Shown here piece after piece: positions 16,609-23,598 of a DNA stretch of 64,000 nt. A program made the translations under genes and the position numbers. The notes beneath the pieces were generated by a model. It was not told the DNA's origin and made no database searches. It was given only the letters and a program-made list of their open reading frames with translations. The number at the start of each line of letters is the position of its first letter. Position 1 is the stretch's first letter. This DNA is from Caulobacter radicis (GTDB lineage Bacteria > Pseudomonadota > Alphaproteobacteria > Caulobacterales > Caulobacteraceae). The stretch is from positions 248,001 to 312,000 of the forward strand of contig NZ_QDKO01000009.1 of the NCBI RefSeq assembly GCF_003094615.1. The letters run 5' to 3'.

Positions 16609-17404
16609 GCGGGCGGAACATGGCGATTCCTTCTCCCGATGGAAAGCAGCAGGGCAATGGAAACCCGGTCCACGCTTTACGGCGCTCGGACGCGGCCTGC
16701 TCGACCTGGTCCTGCCGCCACGCGCCTTCGACGGCGAGCCGGCCCTGACACCGGGGCTGTCTGCGGGCGCCTGGAGCCGCATCGTCTTTCTCGACGGACC
16801 GGTCTGCGACGGCTGCGGCGCGCCGTTTCCCTTCGACCAGGGCGAGCCGCTTTGCGCCCTTTGCCTGGCGCGGCCGAGGGCCTTCGCGCGGGCCAGGGCC
16901 GCCTGCCTCTATGACGAACACTCCCGCGACCTCGTCTTGAAGCTCAAGCACGCCGACCGCACCGACCTGTCGGGCCTGTTCGCCCGCTGGATCTCGCGCG
17001 CCGCGCCGGATCTGCTGGACGAGGCCGACGCGGTGGTTCCCGTACCGATCCATGCCGCGCGCCTGCTGCGCCGCCGCTACAATCAGGCCGCCGAGATCGC
17101 CCGGCCGCTGGCCCGCGCGGCGGGGCGGCCCTATCTGGCCGACGCTCTGGTGCGCAGGCGCGACACCGCCAGCCAGGGCGGCAAGTCGGTCGACGGTCGC
17201 CGCCGCAACGTCGCCGCGGCCTTCGCCGTGCCCGAGCGCAGGCGGCCTCTGGTCGACGGAAAGCGGGTGCTGCTGGTCGACGACGTGCTGACCACGGGAG
17301 CCACCGCCGAGGGTTGCGCGCGGGCCCTGCTGGCGGCCGGAGCGTCGGCTGTCGACCTGACTGTCGTCGCGCGCGTTACAGAAATGCGAAGCCGTCCTAT
17401 ATGA
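16607..17404 (+). CDS. comF: ComF-family phosphoribosyltransferase-like protein
   Basis: A 265-residue protein. It contains a four-cysteine zinc site (VCDGCGAPFPF and CALCLARPRAF, about residues 67-90). A type I phosphoribosyltransferase domain follows, with VVPVPIHAARLLRRRYNQA and the PRPP-binding loop VLLVDDVLTTGATAEGC. Both are hallmarks of ComF/GntX proteins, linked to DNA uptake or processing in some bacteria. The first candidate ATG overlaps the divergent methyltransferase start in the four bases CATG; no other in-frame start with a clear ribosome binding site was seen, so the N-terminus is uncertain. grxC follows 29 nt downstream. Confidence 0.85.
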   Translation: MRAEHGDSFSRWKAAGQWKPGPRFTALGRGLLDLVLPPRAFDGEPALTPGLSAGAWSRIVFLDGPVCDGCGAPFPFDQGEPLCALCLARPRAFARARAACLYDEHSRDLVLKLKHADRTDLSGLFARWISRAAPDLLDEADAVVPVPIHAARLLRRRYNQAAEIARPLARAAGRPYLADALVRRRDTASQGGKSVDGRRRNVAAAFAVPERRRPLVDGKRVLLVDDVLTTGATAEGCARALLAAGASAVDLTVVARVTEMRSRPI

Positions 17405-17433
17405 GGGCGGGAATCCAACCCTTTGGAACCGAA

Positions 17434-17688
17434 ATGGCCAAGGTCACCATCTACACCCGTCCCTTCTGCGGCTACTGCGCCCGCGCCCTGAAGCTGCTCA
17501 ACGACAAGGGCGCCGACTTCACCGAGATCGAAGCCGGCATGGACCCCAAGCTGCGCCAGGAGATGATGGACCGCTCGGGCCGCAACACCTTCCCGCAGAT
17601 CTTCGTGGGCGAGCAGCACATCGGCGGCTGCGACGACATGATGGCCCTCGAGCGCGAGGGCAAGCTGGACACGCTGCTGGCCGCATGA
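17434..17688 (+). CDS. grxC: Glutaredoxin 3
   Basis: An 84-residue thioredoxin-fold protein of normal glutaredoxin length. The active site is TRPFCGYCARAL: CGYC in place of the common CPYC, still a dithiol site. The glutathione-binding features TFPQIF (cis-Pro) and GGCDDMMAL are intact. A longer frame upstream is rejected because MAKVTIYTRP is the standard start and has GGA 6 nt before it. The stop overlaps the next gene (ATGA), so grxC is coupled to the amidase. It reduces glutathionylated or disulfide substrates in the cytosol. Confidence 0.95.
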   Translation: MAKVTIYTRPFCGYCARALKLLNDKGADFTEIEAGMDPKLRQEMMDRSGRNTFPQIFVGEQHIGGCDDMMALEREGKLDTLLAA

Positions 17689-18536
17689 CCGAGCCGGGTG
17701 GAGCTCTGCGCGTCGGTCTGATCCAGACCCGCACGCCCGCGACTCACGAAGCGGCGCTGGCCCATGTGGCGCCGCTGGTTCGCGAGGCGATCGCGCGGGG
17801 CGCCCGCTTCGTGCTGACTCCGGAGTGCACCAACGTCCTGCAGAAGGACCGCGCCAAGCTGCTGCCGACCCTGACGGCGCTGGAGGACGATCCGGTGGTG
17901 ATCGGCCTGCGGGCCATCGCCGCCGAGACCGGAACCTGGATCGACGTCGGCTCGGCCCTGGTGCTGCGCGAAGACGGGCCAAATGGGGAAAAGAAGGCCG
18001 CCAACCGCCAGGCCGTGATCGATCCCACCGGCGCGATCGTGGCCACCTACGACAAGCTGCACATGTTCGACGTGCAGCTGCCCAGCGGCGAGACGGCGCG
18101 GGAATCGGCGACCTACACCCCCGGCGAGCGGGCGGTGGTGGTCGACACGCCCCTGGCCGCCTTCGGCCTGACCATCTGCTACGACATGCGCTTTCCGGCT
18201 CTGCACCGGGCGCTGGCGCTGGCGGGGGCCAAGGTGATCACCGCCCCGGCCGCCTTCACCCGTCCCACCGGCGAGGCCCATTGGGAGGTGCTGCTGCGCG
18301 CCCGGGCGATCGAGACCGGCTCGTTCGTGATCGCCGCCGCGCAAGGCGGCTTCCACGAGGACGGGCGCGGCACCTGGGGCCGCTCGATCGCCATCGGTCC
18401 CTGGGGCGAGGTGCTCGGCAAGCTCGATCACGACGAGCCGGGCGTGCTGATCGCCGACCTCGACCTTTCCGCCGCCGACAAGGCCCGTGCGGCCATCCCG
18501 GTCCTGGCCAACGCCCGTGAATTCACGGGCCCCTGA
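17685..18536 (+). CDS. Carbon-nitrogen hydrolase (nitrilase superfamily, Nit/deaminated glutathione amidase type)
   Basis: A 283-residue enzyme with the nitrilase Glu-Lys-Cys triad: Glu47 in LTPECTNV, Lys124 in YDKLHMFDV and Cys165 in TICYDMRFP. RPTGEAHWEVLLRARAIE after the nucleophile, and the KLHMFDV signature, are typical of the Nit1/Nit2 branch, whose members hydrolyse deaminated glutathione. That would fit translational coupling to glutaredoxin (ATGA overlap) as a glutathione repair function. The substrate is inferred from family and context. Confidence 0.88.
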   Translation: MTEPGGALRVGLIQTRTPATHEAALAHVAPLVREAIARGARFVLTPECTNVLQKDRAKLLPTLTALEDDPVVIGLRAIAAETGTWIDVGSALVLREDGPNGEKKAANRQAVIDPTGAIVATYDKLHMFDVQLPSGETARESATYTPGERAVVVDTPLAAFGLTICYDMRFPALHRALALAGAKVITAPAAFTRPTGEAHWEVLLRARAIETGSFVIAAAQGGFHEDGRGTWGRSIAIGPWGEVLGKLDHDEPGVLIADLDLSAADKARAAIPVLANAREFTGP

Positions 18537-18554
18537 CCCCATATCTGTAAGGCC

Positions 18555-18989
18555 ATGATCAAGTACGCGCTCGCCTGTGACCACGCGCACGAGTTCGAAG
18601 GCTGGTTCGGCTCGTCGAGCGACTATGACGACCAGGCCGCCCGCGGCCTCGTCGAATGCCCGGTGTGCGGCTCGACCGGCGTACGCAAGCAGATCATGGC
18701 CCCGGCCGTGGCCGGCACCAAGGCCCAGCGCTCGGCGCCGCAGCCCGACGCCCGCATGCGCGAGATGATGATGACCGCCATGAGCGAGGTGCGCCGCGAG
18801 GTCGAGGAGAACTTCGACTATGTCGGCGACCGCTTCGCCAAGGAGGCCCGCGACATCCACGAGGGCAAGTCCGAGGAGCGCGGCATCTACGGCGAGGCCT
18901 CGCCCAAGGAGGTGAAGGCCCTGCTGGAGGATGGCGTCAAGGTCGCCGCCCTGCCGCCCGCGCCGCCGAAGAAGACGGACGTGAACTAG
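18555..18989 (+). CDS. DUF1178 family protein
   Basis: A 144-residue protein matching the DUF1178 pattern: MIKYALACDHAHEFEGWFGSS as written in two parts (MIKYALACDHAHEF, then EGWFGSSSDYD), followed by VECPVCGSTGVRKQIMAPA. The two Cys of CPVC with the earlier Cys/His could bind a metal, like FmdB-type zinc ribbons. The second half is charged and helical (RREVEENFDYVGDRFAKEA; then a HEGKSEERGIYGEA segment), the other conserved block of this family. It lies 18 nt after the amidase and is likely cotranscribed. The function is unknown. Confidence 0.85.
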   Translation: MIKYALACDHAHEFEGWFGSSSDYDDQAARGLVECPVCGSTGVRKQIMAPAVAGTKAQRSAPQPDARMREMMMTAMSEVRREVEENFDYVGDRFAKEARDIHEGKSEERGIYGEASPKEVKALLEDGVKVAALPPAPPKKTDVN

Positions 18990-19011
18990 GGCTTCTCCAA
19001 TCAACCAAAGG

Positions 19012-19055
19012 GTCATCATCCCGGAAAAGCGCTGCGCGCTTTCCGGGGTGACGAC
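19012..19055. repeat. Palindromic element between convergent genes
   Basis: GTCATCATCCCGGAAAAGCGC and GCGCTTTCCGGGGTGACGAC (each read as an arm, near 19012-19032 and 19036-19055) form an imperfect stem of about 20 bp with a 3-nt loop. It has no T-tract and resembles dispersed REP-like elements common in alphaproteobacteria. Confidence 0.6.
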
Positions 19056-19067
19056 TAAGAGGGCCGC

Positions 19068-19766
19068 CTAACCCAGCTTTTCCTTGAAGAACGCCAGGGT
19101 GCGGCCGTTGGCCGTTTCGGCGTCGGCCTTGTCGTAGTGGTTGCCGCCGGGCCGCGCGAAGGCGTGGTTGCGGCCCGGATAGACGTGAACCTCGACGTTC
19201 GGGCGGCCGGCCAGGGCCTCGACGATGGCGGCGCGGGCGTCGGGGCCGATGAATTCGTCCTCGCCGGCCAGGTGCATCAGCAGCGGGGCCTTCACGCCGT
19301 CCGCCTCGCCGACATAGCGCTCGGTGCCGCCGCCGTAATAGGCGACCGCCGCATCGGGCGCGCCGCGGGCCGCGCCGAGGAAGGTCATCAGGCCGCCCAG
19401 GCAGTAGCCGGTCAGCCCGACCTTGCCGTTGCCGCCCTCGATGCCGCGGGCTGCCTCGACCGTCTTGAGCACGTCGGCCGCGCCCTGGTCGAAGTCGTAG
19501 GCGGTGTAGATGTCGATGGCCTTCTTCCAGTTCTCCTCGCTGTTTTCCGACATCGAGAGGCCGGGCTCGACCCGCCAGAACAGGTCGGGGCAGACGGCGA
19601 TGAAGCCCTGCACGGCGTACTCGGCGGCGATCAGGCGGATGCCGGCATTGACGCCGAAGATCTCCTGCACGACCACGACGACCGGCGCCGGGCCGGGCGT
19701 GTCGGGGCGAAAGACCAGGGCCTGGAAGCTTCCGTCGTCGGTCTGGATGGTCAGGCTCTCGGCCAT
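19068..19766 (-). CDS. Dienelactone hydrolase family protein
   Basis: A 232-residue alpha/beta hydrolase with the dienelactone hydrolase triad: Cys nucleophile in LTGYCLGGLM, Asp in LAGEDEFIGP and His in PGRNHAFARPGG. QEIFGVNAGIRLIAAEYA is the conserved oxyanion region of the family. The frame runs 30 codons upstream, but MAESLTIQ is preceded by CGAGGAGC and matches the usual start. Related enzymes open lactones in chloroaromatic degradation, but many relatives have unknown substrates and no catabolic genes are nearby. Confidence 0.88.
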   Translation of the reverse strand: MAESLTIQTDDGSFQALVFRPDTPGPAPVVVVVQEIFGVNAGIRLIAAEYAVQGFIAVCPDLFWRVEPGLSMSENSEENWKKAIDIYTAYDFDQGAADVLKTVEAARGIEGGNGKVGLTGYCLGGLMTFLGAARGAPDAAVAYYGGGTERYVGEADGVKAPLLMHLAGEDEFIGPDARAAIVEALAGRPNVEVHVYPGRNHAFARPGGNHYDKADAETANGRTLAFFKEKLG

Positions 19767-19872
19767 GGTCGTGCTCCTCGCGGCAGGGTCGCCAGACCAT
19801 GATGGGCCCTGTGTCGCGGGGCTTGAACGATGCGGCCCCGGCCGCGCTGGCCGCATCGTTCAAGCGCGCACG

Positions 19873-19903
19873 AAAAAGGCCCGCCCCCGCGAGGGGACGG
19901 GCC
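19873..19903 (-). terminator. Rho-independent terminator of the glycine-zipper gene
   Basis: On the minus strand GGCCCGTCCCC pairs with GGGGCGGGCC (one bulge) around TCGCG and is followed by five T, about 24 nt after the stop codon. Confidence 0.8.
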
Positions 19904-19926
19904 GTCCGACCGAGCAGCGAGTCCGC

Positions 19927-20238
19927 TTAGCGGTAGCGGTACTCGTAGTGGCAGTTCTTCTTGGAGTTCTTCTTGGCGATCTGGTTGCCGGCCACCGCGC
20001 CGACCACGCCGCCGAGGATCGCGCCCTCGGTCTTGGCGCCGTTGCCGGCCACGGCCGCGCCGAGCGTGCCGCCGGTCAGGCCGCCGATCACCGTGCCCTT
20101 GTTGCGCGCCTTCTTGGTGCTCTTGCAGACGAGCACGCGTTCGCGGCGCTGCTGGGCCTCGGCGGCGGTGACGGCGACGGTGGACGCGGCGAAGGCGAGG
20201 CCCACCGCGACGACGAGAGTTTTCATTTGGGCGCGCAT
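19927..20238 (-). CDS. Secreted glycine-zipper (2TM/YMGG-type) protein
   Basis: A 103-residue protein with signal peptide LVVAVGLAFAASTVAVTAAEA and a glycine-zipper region about 48-86 (GTVIGGLTGGTLGAAVAG and GAILGGVVGAVAGNQIAKK), a pattern of small residues every four positions. The first ATG (MRAQMK) is kept because GGAGG lies 5 nt upstream; the second ATG is 12 nt downstream. Two Cys flank the zipper. Such proteins sit in or near the outer membrane (Rick_17kDa/SlyB-like). The adjacent upstream gene encodes a larger protein of the same class, and this gene has its own terminator. Confidence 0.85.
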   Translation of the reverse strand: MRAQMKTLVVAVGLAFAASTVAVTAAEAQQRRERVLVCKSTKKARNKGTVIGGLTGGTLGAAVAGNGAKTEGAILGGVVGAVAGNQIAKKNSKKNCHYEYRYR

Positions 20239-20286
20239 GGCGACCTCCGTTTGAGAGCGTTTGTTCGTGTCCCTTGCGGGAGATAA

Positions 20287-20344
20287 CGCCGAAGCTCCGT
20301 GTCGGTTCTATGTCGGGCGCCCGACGCGGAGCTCGGCTTTGGCG
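20287..20344 (-). other. Long hairpin between two glycine-zipper genes
   Basis: CGCCGAAGCTCCGTGTCGG (20287-20305) pairs with CCGACGCGGAGCTCGGC (20321-20337) with few mismatches. It lies immediately after the stop of the upstream gene, without a T-tract. It could end transcription, protect the 3' end, or shape the leader of the next gene. Confidence 0.45.
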
Positions 20345-21397
20345 TCAGCCTTCGAGACGGTAGCGGTTGTCGTTGTCGGGGCAGACGCGGACATAGCGGG
20401 TCTCGTTGCGGCCCTGGTACTCGGTCTGGGCCGGGGCCAGGCGGCATTTGCGCTCGCTGTAGCGGTTCCATTCCGAATAGCCGCCGGCCCGGTCGCGATA
20501 CTCGGCGCTTTCGCGATAGGGCACGGTGTCCTCGTACGACCAATACTGGCCGCGGGTGTCGCAGCGGGCCTTGGCGGCCGAGTTGCCGATCGCCGCGCCG
20601 ACGCCGGCGCCGGCCAGGGCCCCGAGCACCGCGCCTTCGGTGCGGGCGTTGCGGGCCGCGACGTTGGAGCCGATCACCGCGCCGGCCAGGGCGCCGATCA
20701 CGCCGCCGGCGGTGGCGTTGCGCTTGGCGTCGTCGCGGCACGGGTCGGTGTAGCCGCCCGACAGGCCAGAGCCGCCGGCATAGGCGGGCGGCGGCGGGCC
20801 GTCGTCCCAGCGTCCGGCTTCGGTCGGGTAGCGACGGTCATAAGCGCCGCGGCCGTAGCGGCGGTCGTAGTCGTCGCGGGCCCGCTCATAGGCGGCGCGG
20901 TCGGTCTCCCACTGGCGGCGCTGGGCGTCATAGTCGCCGGCGTAGCGGTTGTCGTAGCCGCTGGTGTCGAAGCGGCGGGCCTCGTCGGGATAGCGGCGAT
21001 CGTAGGCGCCGCGGCCGTTGCGGGCGTCGTAGCGGTCGCGGGCCCGCTCGTAGGCGGCGCGATCGGCCTCGAACTGGCGCTGCTCGCCATAGTAGTCGTT
21101 GCTGGTCGGGTAGGCGGGCGTGCGCCAGCGGCGAGCCTCGTCCGGATAGCGACGGTCGTACGCGCCAGAGCCATAGCGGCGGTCATAGTCGCTGCGCGCG
21201 CGTTCGTACGCAGTGCGATCGGCGTCGTACTGGGCCTGGCGGCTGTCGTAGTCGGCCCGGCGGGCCTCATAGGACGAGCGCTGCTCCTCATAGGTGCGCA
21301 GCTGCTGCTGGTAGCCGGCGTCCTGGGCCAGCGCGGGCGCGGCCGTGCTGATGGCGACGGCGCCGGCCATCAGCCAAGCCATGCGGCGGGAAGTCAT
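20345..21397 (-). CDS. Secreted protein with three Tyr/Arg/Asp-rich repeats and a glycine zipper
   Basis: A 350-residue protein with signal peptide (AWLMAGAVAISTAAPALA). Residues about 35-200 contain three repeats of a unit reading D-R-x-A-Y-E-R-A-R, then YDRRYGxGAYDRRYPDEARR, separated by linkers of about 25 residues. A glycine zipper follows near 225-275 (AGGVIGALAGAVIGSN; EGAVLGALAGAGVGAAIGN). The C-terminus has four Cys (DPCRDD, ARCDTR, RKCRL, RVCPD in order), suggesting disulfides in the periplasm. Architecture and neighbour suggest an outer-membrane-associated structural or stress protein. I know no defined function for the repeat. Confidence 0.82.
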   Translation of the reverse strand: MTSRRMAWLMAGAVAISTAAPALAQDAGYQQQLRTYEEQRSSYEARRADYDSRQAQYDADRTAYERARSDYDRRYGSGAYDRRYPDEARRWRTPAYPTSNDYYGEQRQFEADRAAYERARDRYDARNGRGAYDRRYPDEARRFDTSGYDNRYAGDYDAQRRQWETDRAAYERARDDYDRRYGRGAYDRRYPTEAGRWDDGPPPPAYAGGSGLSGGYTDPCRDDAKRNATAGGVIGALAGAVIGSNVAARNARTEGAVLGALAGAGVGAAIGNSAAKARCDTRGQYWSYEDTVPYRESAEYRDRAGGYSEWNRYSERKCRLAPAQTEYQGRNETRYVRVCPDNDNRYRLEG

Positions 21398-21518
21398 GGG
21401 GAAGTCTCCGTTCCGACGAACGAACCGGCGTCCCGCCCCACAAGACGCCGGCTCGGGTTCAAAGTCCCTGCGGCGGAATAAGTCGCGGCGAAGGCCAAGG
21501 TTCCCGAAAGCGGCCGTA

Positions 21519-21896
21519 TCAGTCGTTCAGCCAGGTGACGGCGAAGCGCTCGCCCGTCCAGACCGCGACGGCCAGTGAAGCTTCCTCGGTTCCGAACGAC
21601 AGGGCGGGGGTCTTTAGCTCGACCTTGCGCGGCTCGTCGGCGGCGCAGGGCGCGCCCACGTCCTTGGCGCAGGTTGTGGGATAGGTTCCCGGCGGCTGGG
21701 CGGCGATGAAGAAGCCTGCGGCGTCGGCCACCAGGGTGATGGTCTCGGGCTTGCCCGGGGCCGCGCCTCGCTCGACCACCAGCACATGGGCCCCGCCGCG
21801 CGGCTCCAGCCGCGCCTGGTCGGCCTTGCCGTCTCCGTCGAAATCGCCGGCCAGGGTCGGCAGGGCGGCGGCGAGGGCGAACAGCAGGACGGACAT
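21519..21896 (-). CDS. Small secreted protein with one Asp-rich calcium-type loop
   Basis: A 125-residue protein, start MSVLLFALAAALPTLAG, a clear signal peptide. Immediately after the cleavage site is GDFDGDGKADQARL, a DxDxDG loop like those in EF-hands, dockerins and FG-GAP/VCBS repeats. The remainder is beta-rich (HVLVVERG; PETITLVADA; LAVAVWTGERFAV) with two Cys. The open frame continues upstream, but only this start gives a secreted protein. No family is recognised with confidence. Confidence 0.65.
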   Translation of the reverse strand: MSVLLFALAAALPTLAGDFDGDGKADQARLEPRGGAHVLVVERGAAPGKPETITLVADAAGFFIAAQPPGTYPTTCAKDVGAPCAADEPRKVELKTPALSFGTEEASLAVAVWTGERFAVTWLND

Positions 21897-21946
21897 GGGG
21901 GTACTCCGAGGGTTGCAGCCGGAGGTTGGCTTTCGGCCGTGCGCCG

Positions 21947-22351
21947 TCAAGCCTCTTTCAGGGCCGAGCGCAGGTCGGTGCGTGCGAAATCGTCGCCCTT
22001 GTAGAGCAGTGCGCCGCCGCCATGGGTCGTGGCCAGGGCGTAGGCGAAGCAGTCGCCGAGGTTCAGCTTCGCGGGCGTATGGCGGCCGAAACGAACGAAG
22101 GCTTCGATGGCGAGCCGAGTCTGTTCGGCGTCGGCGGGCCCGATTTCGATCCGCAGCGCCTGGAGAAGGTGTTCCGCTTCCTGCCGTCCGGTCTCGCCCC
22201 TGGAGACCTCGGCCTTGGCCAACACTTCCCAATAGTTGACGGCCGACATCATGCGGCCGTCCTGTTCCGCGTGAAGCCTGGCGGTGAAGGCGGCGGCCTC
22301 CGGCTCGCCCAGCAGTATTGCGACGATTGCGGAGGCGTCGACGGCGATCAA
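21947..22351 (-). CDS. vapC: PIN-domain ribonuclease toxin, VapC type
   Basis: A 134-residue PIN-domain protein. The acidic catalytic residues are visible in MIAVDASAIVAILLGEPE (first Asp), SAVNYWEVLAKAEV (Glu) and LNLGDCFAYALA (Asp), followed by ALLYKGDDFARTDL, the last acidic site. This is the classical VapC set; members cleave tRNA or rRNA. Its start overlaps the end of the antitoxin gene by 4 nt (ATGA), the standard order for VapBC modules. Chromosomal location among housekeeping genes suggests a stable resident module. Confidence 0.92.
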   Translation of the reverse strand: MIAVDASAIVAILLGEPEAAAFTARLHAEQDGRMMSAVNYWEVLAKAEVSRGETGRQEAEHLLQALRIEIGPADAEQTRLAIEAFVRFGRHTPAKLNLGDCFAYALATTHGGGALLYKGDDFARTDLRSALKEA

Positions 22352-22614
22352 CGTGGCAGGCCGTCGGCGTCGTAGAAGTCGGCGTCGGACGGCATGGGCG
22401 CACGTTCGGGAAGGGCTCGGAATCGGGCCGCTATTCGGGCGACTTCGTCGAGATCCACCAGGGGCGCGGCCGATTGGTTCGCCCGATCCCGCTCCAGGGT
22501 GGCGAGCACCGCCGCGTCGATGGCCTCCGACAAGCTGCCGCCGCGCTGGCGTGCGAGCTCGCGTACATGGTCCACGACCCGGCTTTCGATCTCGATGGTC
22601 TCGAACTTGGTCAT
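22348..22614 (-). CDS. vapB: Antitoxin of a VapBC-type module (Rv0623/PSK-type)
   Basis: An 88-residue protein. The N-terminal half (MTKFETIEIESRVVDHV, then ARQRGGSLSEAIDAAVLA) reads as a ribbon-helix-helix DNA-binding domain. The C-terminal half (ARIAARFRALPERAP, then SDADFYDADGLPR) is the toxin-neutralising tail typical of the Rv0623/PSK-type VapB group, which ends in YDEDGLPR-like motifs. An alternative start (MFPAAMTKF) lies 15 nt upstream; neither has a strong ribosome binding site. It precedes and overlaps the toxin, as expected for autoregulated operons. Confidence 0.88.
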   Translation of the reverse strand: MTKFETIEIESRVVDHVRELARQRGGSLSEAIDAAVLATLERDRANQSAAPLVDLDEVARIAARFRALPERAPMPSDADFYDADGLPR

Positions 22615-22649
22615 CGCGGCAGGAAACATACCGCGAACCGCGTTCTGCG

Positions 22650-23426
22650 TCACGCCGCCGGCTTGGTGACCGTCATCATGTAGTTGATGTCGACGTCGGT
22701 GGAGCGGCTCCAGCGGCCGGTCAGCGGATTGTAGGCCACGCCGAACGGGCCGTGCATTTCGACCGGCTCGCCGGCCAGGAACGCGCGAAGCTCCTCGGGC
22801 TTGAGGAACTGCTTCCACTCGTGGGTGCCGGGCGGCACCCAGCGCAGAATGTATTCGGCGCCGATCTTGGCCAGGGCCAGGGCCTTGAGCGTGCGGTTCA
22901 AGGTGGCGACGATCATCAGGCCGCCGGGCTTGAGCAGCTGCGAGCAGGTGCGCAGGAAGGCGCCCGGGTCGGCCACGTGCTCGATGACCTCCATGGTCAG
23001 CACCACGTCGAACGGGCCCGCCCCCTCGGCCAGCAACTGCTCGGCGGTGGCGGGGCGGTAGCCGATGGCGAGGCCCTGTTCGCTGGCATGGGCCGCGGCG
23101 GTCTTGATGTTGTTTTCCGAGGCGTCGATGGCCGTGACCGAAAAGCCCAGGCGCGCCATGGGCTCGCTCAGCAGGCCGCCGCCGCAGCCGATGTCGATCA
23201 GGGACAGGCCCTCGAACGGAGCCCGCTCGTTTCCGTCGCGACCGAAGCGTTCCAGCGCCTGTTCGCGGATGAAGGCCAGCCGGCAGGGATTGAACACGTG
23301 CAGCGGCGCGAACTTGCCTTTCGGGTCCCACCACTCGGCGGCGATGGCCGAGAACCGCGCCACGTCGGCGGGGTCGATGCTCCAGTTGGGCGTGCTTCCT
23401 GCGGTGTCGGGGGCGGCGCTGGTCAT
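22650..23426 (-). CDS. ubiG: Ubiquinone biosynthesis O-methyltransferase
   Basis: A 258-residue methyltransferase. [20 protein letters not shown] and the following [15 protein letters not shown] form the UbiG-specific N-terminal signature, and [19 protein letters not shown] is the SAM-binding motif I. Both O-methylation steps of ubiquinone synthesis are attributed to this family. The upstream frame is longer, but [10 protein letters not shown] is chosen: a GCTAGATA -10 element lies 7 nt before it, suggesting a transcript that starts at or next to the ATG. It is divergent from lysC. Confidence 0.93.
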   Translation of the reverse strand: MTSAAPDTAGSTPNWSIDPADVARFSAIAAEWWDPKGKFAPLHVFNPCRLAFIREQALERFGRDGNERAPFEGLSLIDIGCGGGLLSEPMARLGFSVTAIDASENNIKTAAAHASEQGLAIGYRPATAEQLLAEGAGPFDVVLTMEVIEHVADPGAFLRTCSQLLKPGGLMIVATLNRTLKALALAKIGAEYILRWVPPGTHEWKQFLKPEELRAFLAGEPVEMHGPFGVAYNPLTGRWSRSTDVDINYMMTVTKPAA

Positions 23427-23433
23427 GGCCCGG

Positions 23434-23441
23434 TATCTAGC
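23434..23441 (-). promoter_or_regulatory. Candidate -10 element for a leaderless ubiG transcript
   Basis: On the minus strand GCTAGATA matches seven of eight positions of the Caulobacter housekeeping -10 (GCTANAWC). The start codon lies 7 nt further on, so initiation at the usual distance would begin at about the A of the ATG. No convincing -35 is seen. Confidence 0.45.
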
Positions 23442-23491
23442 ACGGCCAATTTTTCGCGCCATGCTGCGAGAAAAAAGACACATCGGCGACA

Positions 23492-23520
23492 TTGCCGTTG
23501 CGCCGAGGCCCCGCTAGAAG
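23492..23520 (+). promoter_or_regulatory. Candidate lysC promoter
   Basis: TTGCCGT (23492-23498), 14 nt, then GCTAGAAG (23513-23520): five of seven and seven of eight matches to the Caulobacter housekeeping consensus. Transcription would begin near 23526, about 73 nt before the lysC start. Confidence 0.55.
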
Positions 23521-23598
23521 GCGCGGGCTTGCGCGGAAGGACGGGTTCCGGCCGCGAAGGCGCAAGAAAAAACCGCTTTGGTTCGAGGATTTAGAGAC

